From: CAG-791 sp002392385
GTDB lineage: Bacteria > Bacillota > Clostridia > Lachnospirales > Lachnospiraceae
Length of the DNA stretch: 23,676 nucleotides
Assembly (NCBI GenBank): GCA_946616295.1
Contig: CAMOIU010000049.1
Location: forward strand, 1-23,676
Direction: 5' to 3'
The notes under the pieces were generated by a model. The model did not search any database. It saw nothing but the letters and a program-made list of their open reading frames with translations, and was not told where the DNA came from. The translations under genes were made by a program, and so were the position numbers. Below are positions 21,273-23,676 of this stretch, piece by piece; within the stretch, counting starts at the first letter, position 1; the number at the start of each line of letters is the position of its first letter.

Positions 21273-23676
21273 TTACCTGTCGGCAGACTTCGGTTTTCTC
21301 CCTCTTCTGACCGAGACAGCCACCTGCTGGAGATGCCAGATGTCATTGACATACTCCTGGATGGTGCGGTCGGAGGAGAACTTGCCCACGCTGGCGGTAT
21401 TGAGCATGGCCATCTTGGCCCAGCGCTTCTGGTCGCCGTAGGCCTCCTCGATCTCTCTGTGGGCCGCCGCATAGGACTCGAAGTCCTTGAGGATGAAGTA
21501 GCGGTCCGGCCTGTCGTGGCCGTTGCCGTGCAGCAGAGAGTTGTACAGAGGGCGGAAGAGCTCCGGATCCTCGGAATAGGTGCCGTTCACCAGCTGCATG
21601 AGCACCTGGCGCACGTTCTGGTCCTCGTTGAAGATCCGCATGGGATCGTAGCCGCCGTGCTGTTCGTAGTTAATGACCTCCTCAGAGGACAGACCGAAGA
21701 TGAAGGCGTTCTCTCTGCCCACTTCCTCCACGATCTCCACGTTGGCACCGTCCATGGTGCCGATGGTGACGGCGCCGTTGAGCATGAACTTCATGTTGCC
21801 GGTACCGGAGGCTTCCTTGGAAGCCGTGGAGATCTGCTCGGAGATATCGGCCGCCGCGATGATGATCTCGGCGTTGGACACACGGTAATCCTCGATGAAG
21901 ACCACCTTGATCTTGTCCTCGATATCGGGATCGTTGTTGATCACATCCGCTACGCTGTTGATCAGCTTGATGGTCAGCTTGGCGGTCTTGTAGCCCGCGG
22001 CCGCCTTGGCGCCGAAGATGAAGGTGTGCTTCTTCATGGGCATGCCGGGATTGGCCTTGAGCTGGTTGTAGAGATACATCACGTGCAGGATGTTCAGGAG
22101 CTGTCTCTTGTACTCGTGGAGGCGCTTGACCTGCACGTCGAAGATGGACCGGGGATCGACCTCGATGCCGTTGTGCTCCTGGATGTACTTGGCAAGGCGA
22201 ACCTTGTTCTTGTACTTGATGTTCATGAACTCTTTCTGCGCCTTGGTGTCGTCGGCGTAGATCTTGAGCTCGTCCATCCTGGACAGGTCGGTGATCCAGT
22301 CGTCACCGATGTGGGCAGTGACCCATTCCGCCAGATTCGGGTTGGCGTGCAGCAGGAAGCGTCTCTGGGTGATGCCGTTGGTCTTGTTGTTGAACTTCTC
22401 CGGGAACATCTCGTAGAAGTCCCTGAGCTCCTGGTTCTTCAGGATCTCGGTGTGCAGGCGGGCCACGCCGTTGACGGAGAAACCGGCCACGATGGCCATA
22501 TTGGCCATGCGGACCTGTCCGTCGTAGATGATGCCCATCTTGCGGATCTTCTCGCCCACATTGACGCCGGTGTTGTCATAGCGGGCGTGGACGTCGTTCT
22601 CGAAGCGGCGGTTGATCTCCTCCACGATCTGGTAGACGCGGGGCAGGAGCTGGGAGAAGAGCTCGATGGGCCATTTCTCCAGGGCTTCCGCCATGATGGT
22701 GTGGTTGGTGTAGGCGCAGGAATGCGTGACCACGTCCCATGCCTCGTCCCAGGTCAGATAATGCTCGTCCATCAGGATCCGCATCAGCTCCGGCACGACC
22801 AGCGTGGGATGGGTGTCGTTCATCTGGAAGACATACTTGTCCGGCAGGTTCCGGAGGTCGTCGTGCCGCATCAGATACTTCTGGATCATGGCCTGCAGGG
22901 AGGCGGATACGAAGAAGTACTGCTGCTTCAGGCGCAGCTCCTTGCCCTGGATGTGGTCATCGTTGGGATAGAGGACATCGCAGAGGGTGCGGGCCAGGTT
23001 CTCCTGCTCCACCGCCTGCAGATAGTTGCCCTTGTCAAAGGAATCCAGCTTGAAGCACTCCACAGGCTGGGCGTCCCAGATGCGGAGGGTGTCGACGAAT
23101 CCGTTGCCGTAGCCGATGACCGGCAGGTCATAGGGCACAGCCTTGACGGAGTTGTAGCCCTTCTGGCGGAACATGGTCCGGGTCCCGTCCTCGGAGAGGT
23201 AGGACTCCACATAGCCGCCGAAATGGACTTCCTGGGTGTACTCCGGTCTGCGGAGCTCCAGCGGGTTGCCGTTCTCCAGCCAGTTGTCCGGCACTTCCAC
23301 CTGATAGCCGTCACGGATCTGCTGCTTGAACATACCGTAGCGATAACGGATGCCGCAGCCGTAGGCGGGATAGTTCAGTGTGGCCAGGGAATCGAGGAAA
23401 CATGCGGCCAGTCTTCCCAGACCGCCGTTGCCCAGAGCCGCGTCGGGCTCCTGGTCCTCGATGGCGTTGATCTTGAAGCCCAGCTCCTTCAGGGCTTCCT
23501 TGACCTGGTCGTAGGCCATGAGGTTGATGGCGTCGTTGCCGAAGGCACGGCCCATCAGGAACTCCATGGACAGGTAGACCACTGTCTTGGGGTCCTGCTC
23601 ATCGAAAGCCTTCTGGGTCCGCATCCAGCAGTCGATGATCTGGTCCTTGAGGGCCAGGGCAGAGGCCTGGAAGACC
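21273..23676 (-). CDS. glgP: Glycogen/maltodextrin phosphorylase (5' end outside window)
   Basis: 800 codons are visible. The frame stays open to the window edge: 17 codons precede the first internal ATG at 23624 and match the family N-terminus, so the true start is a few codons outside. It releases glucose-1-phosphate from alpha-1,4-glucan ends using phosphate and pyridoxal phosphate. The PLP lysine is in EASGTGNMKFMLNG (Lys codon 21789-21791). VYLSMEFLMGR, ALGNGGLGRLAACFLDS, GCGIRYRYGMF and RLHEYKRQLLN are typical. The C-terminal tail RRGRKPKSADR is basic and probably variable. A terminator separates it from ddl. Confidence 0.97.
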   Translation of the reverse strand, partial: VFQASALALKDQIIDCWMRTQKAFDEQDPKTVVYLSMEFLMGRAFGNDAINLMAYDQVKEALKELGFKINAIEDQEPDAALGNGGLGRLAACFLDSLATLNYPAYGCGIRYRYGMFKQQIRDGYQVEVPDNWLENGNPLELRRPEYTQEVHFGGYVESYLSEDGTRTMFRQKGYNSVKAVPYDLPVIGYGNGFVDTLRIWDAQPVECFKLDSFDKGNYLQAVEQENLARTLCDVLYPNDDHIQGKELRLKQQYFFVSASLQAMIQKYLMRHDDLRNLPDKYVFQMNDTHPTLVVPELMRILMDEHYLTWDEAWDVVTHSCAYTNHTIMAEALEKWPIELFSQLLPRVYQIVEEINRRFENDVHARYDNTGVNVGEKIRKMGIIYDGQVRMANMAIVAGFSVNGVARLHTEILKNQELRDFYEMFPEKFNNKTNGITQRRFLLHANPNLAEWVTAHIGDDWITDLSRMDELKIYADDTKAQKEFMNIKYKNKVRLAKYIQEHNGIEVDPRSIFDVQVKRLHEYKRQLLNILHVMYLYNQLKANPGMPMKKHTFIFGAKAAAGYKTAKLTIKLINSVADVINNDPDIEDKIKVVFIEDYRVSNAEIIIAAADISEQISTASKEASGTGNMKFMLNGAVTIGTMDGANVEIVEEVGRENAFIFGLSSEEVINYEQHGGYDPMRIFNEDQNVRQVLMQLVNGTYSEDPELFRPLYNSLLHGNGHDRPDRYFILKDFESYAAAHREIEEAYGDQKRWAKMAMLNTASVGKFSSDRTIQEYVNDIWHLQQVAVSVRRGRKPKSADR

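Overview
The window looks like a chromosomal stretch from a GC-rich (about 60% by eye) low-GC-phylum anaerobe, most likely class Clostridia and probably a Lachnospiraceae-type gut or rumen bacterium. The grounds are: a pyrD/pyrK class 1B dihydroorotate dehydrogenase, a DUF3048 lipoprotein, a DUF1934 protein, an ispE-FadR/GntR pair, a PTS-dependent dihydroxyacetone kinase with a stand-alone DhaM, strong AGGAGG-type ribosome sites, and a large Gram-positive-style surface protein. The family-level placement is inference. I saw no rRNA, tRNA, CRISPR, phage or insertion sequence.

Layout. 1-2085 (-) is the N-terminal 695 residues of a large surface protein that runs out of the window, behind a near-consensus promoter. 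2297-3799 (-) is a DUF3048 lipoprotein. From a divergent promoter region a plus-strand operon follows: a GH2 glycosidase, a gamma-carbonic-anhydrase-like left-handed beta-helix protein and trmD (3966-7699), then an unrecognised small membrane protein (7886-8359) with a clean terminator. A 437-bp gene-free gap (8406-8842) is filled with palindromic repeats, including four copies of a 71-bp unit. The minus-strand cluster 8843-14457, read from its promoter, is plsC-pyrK-pyrD-ispE-gntR-murI-DUF1934: phospholipid, pyrimidine, isoprenoid and peptidoglycan precursor genes with short gaps or overlaps. pyrC (14723-16009) is divergent from it. Then, all on minus: dhaK-dhaL-dhaM (18289 to 16116) with its own promoter and an inverted-repeat operator, ddl-murF (21166 to 18546) for D-Ala-D-Ala synthesis and its ligation to the muropeptide, and the 5'-truncated glycogen phosphorylase gene (21273 to the window edge).

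The coding content is mostly ordinary housekeeping. The unusual layer is small-scale repetition. A palindromic element family sits downstream of minus-strand genes (8.5 kb and 18.5 kb). Short tandem duplications straddle the stop codons of trmD and dhaK. In-frame, low-complexity, partly Cys-containing insertions interrupt TrmD and the GH2 enzyme. The gamma-CA protein carries four extra 18-residue coils with a column of cysteines. Regulatory features worth testing are the TTTGTACAGGAT inverted pair at the dhaK promoter, a 16-bp palindrome on the -35 box of the GH2 operon, and an intrinsic-terminator-like hairpin between dhaL and dhaM.
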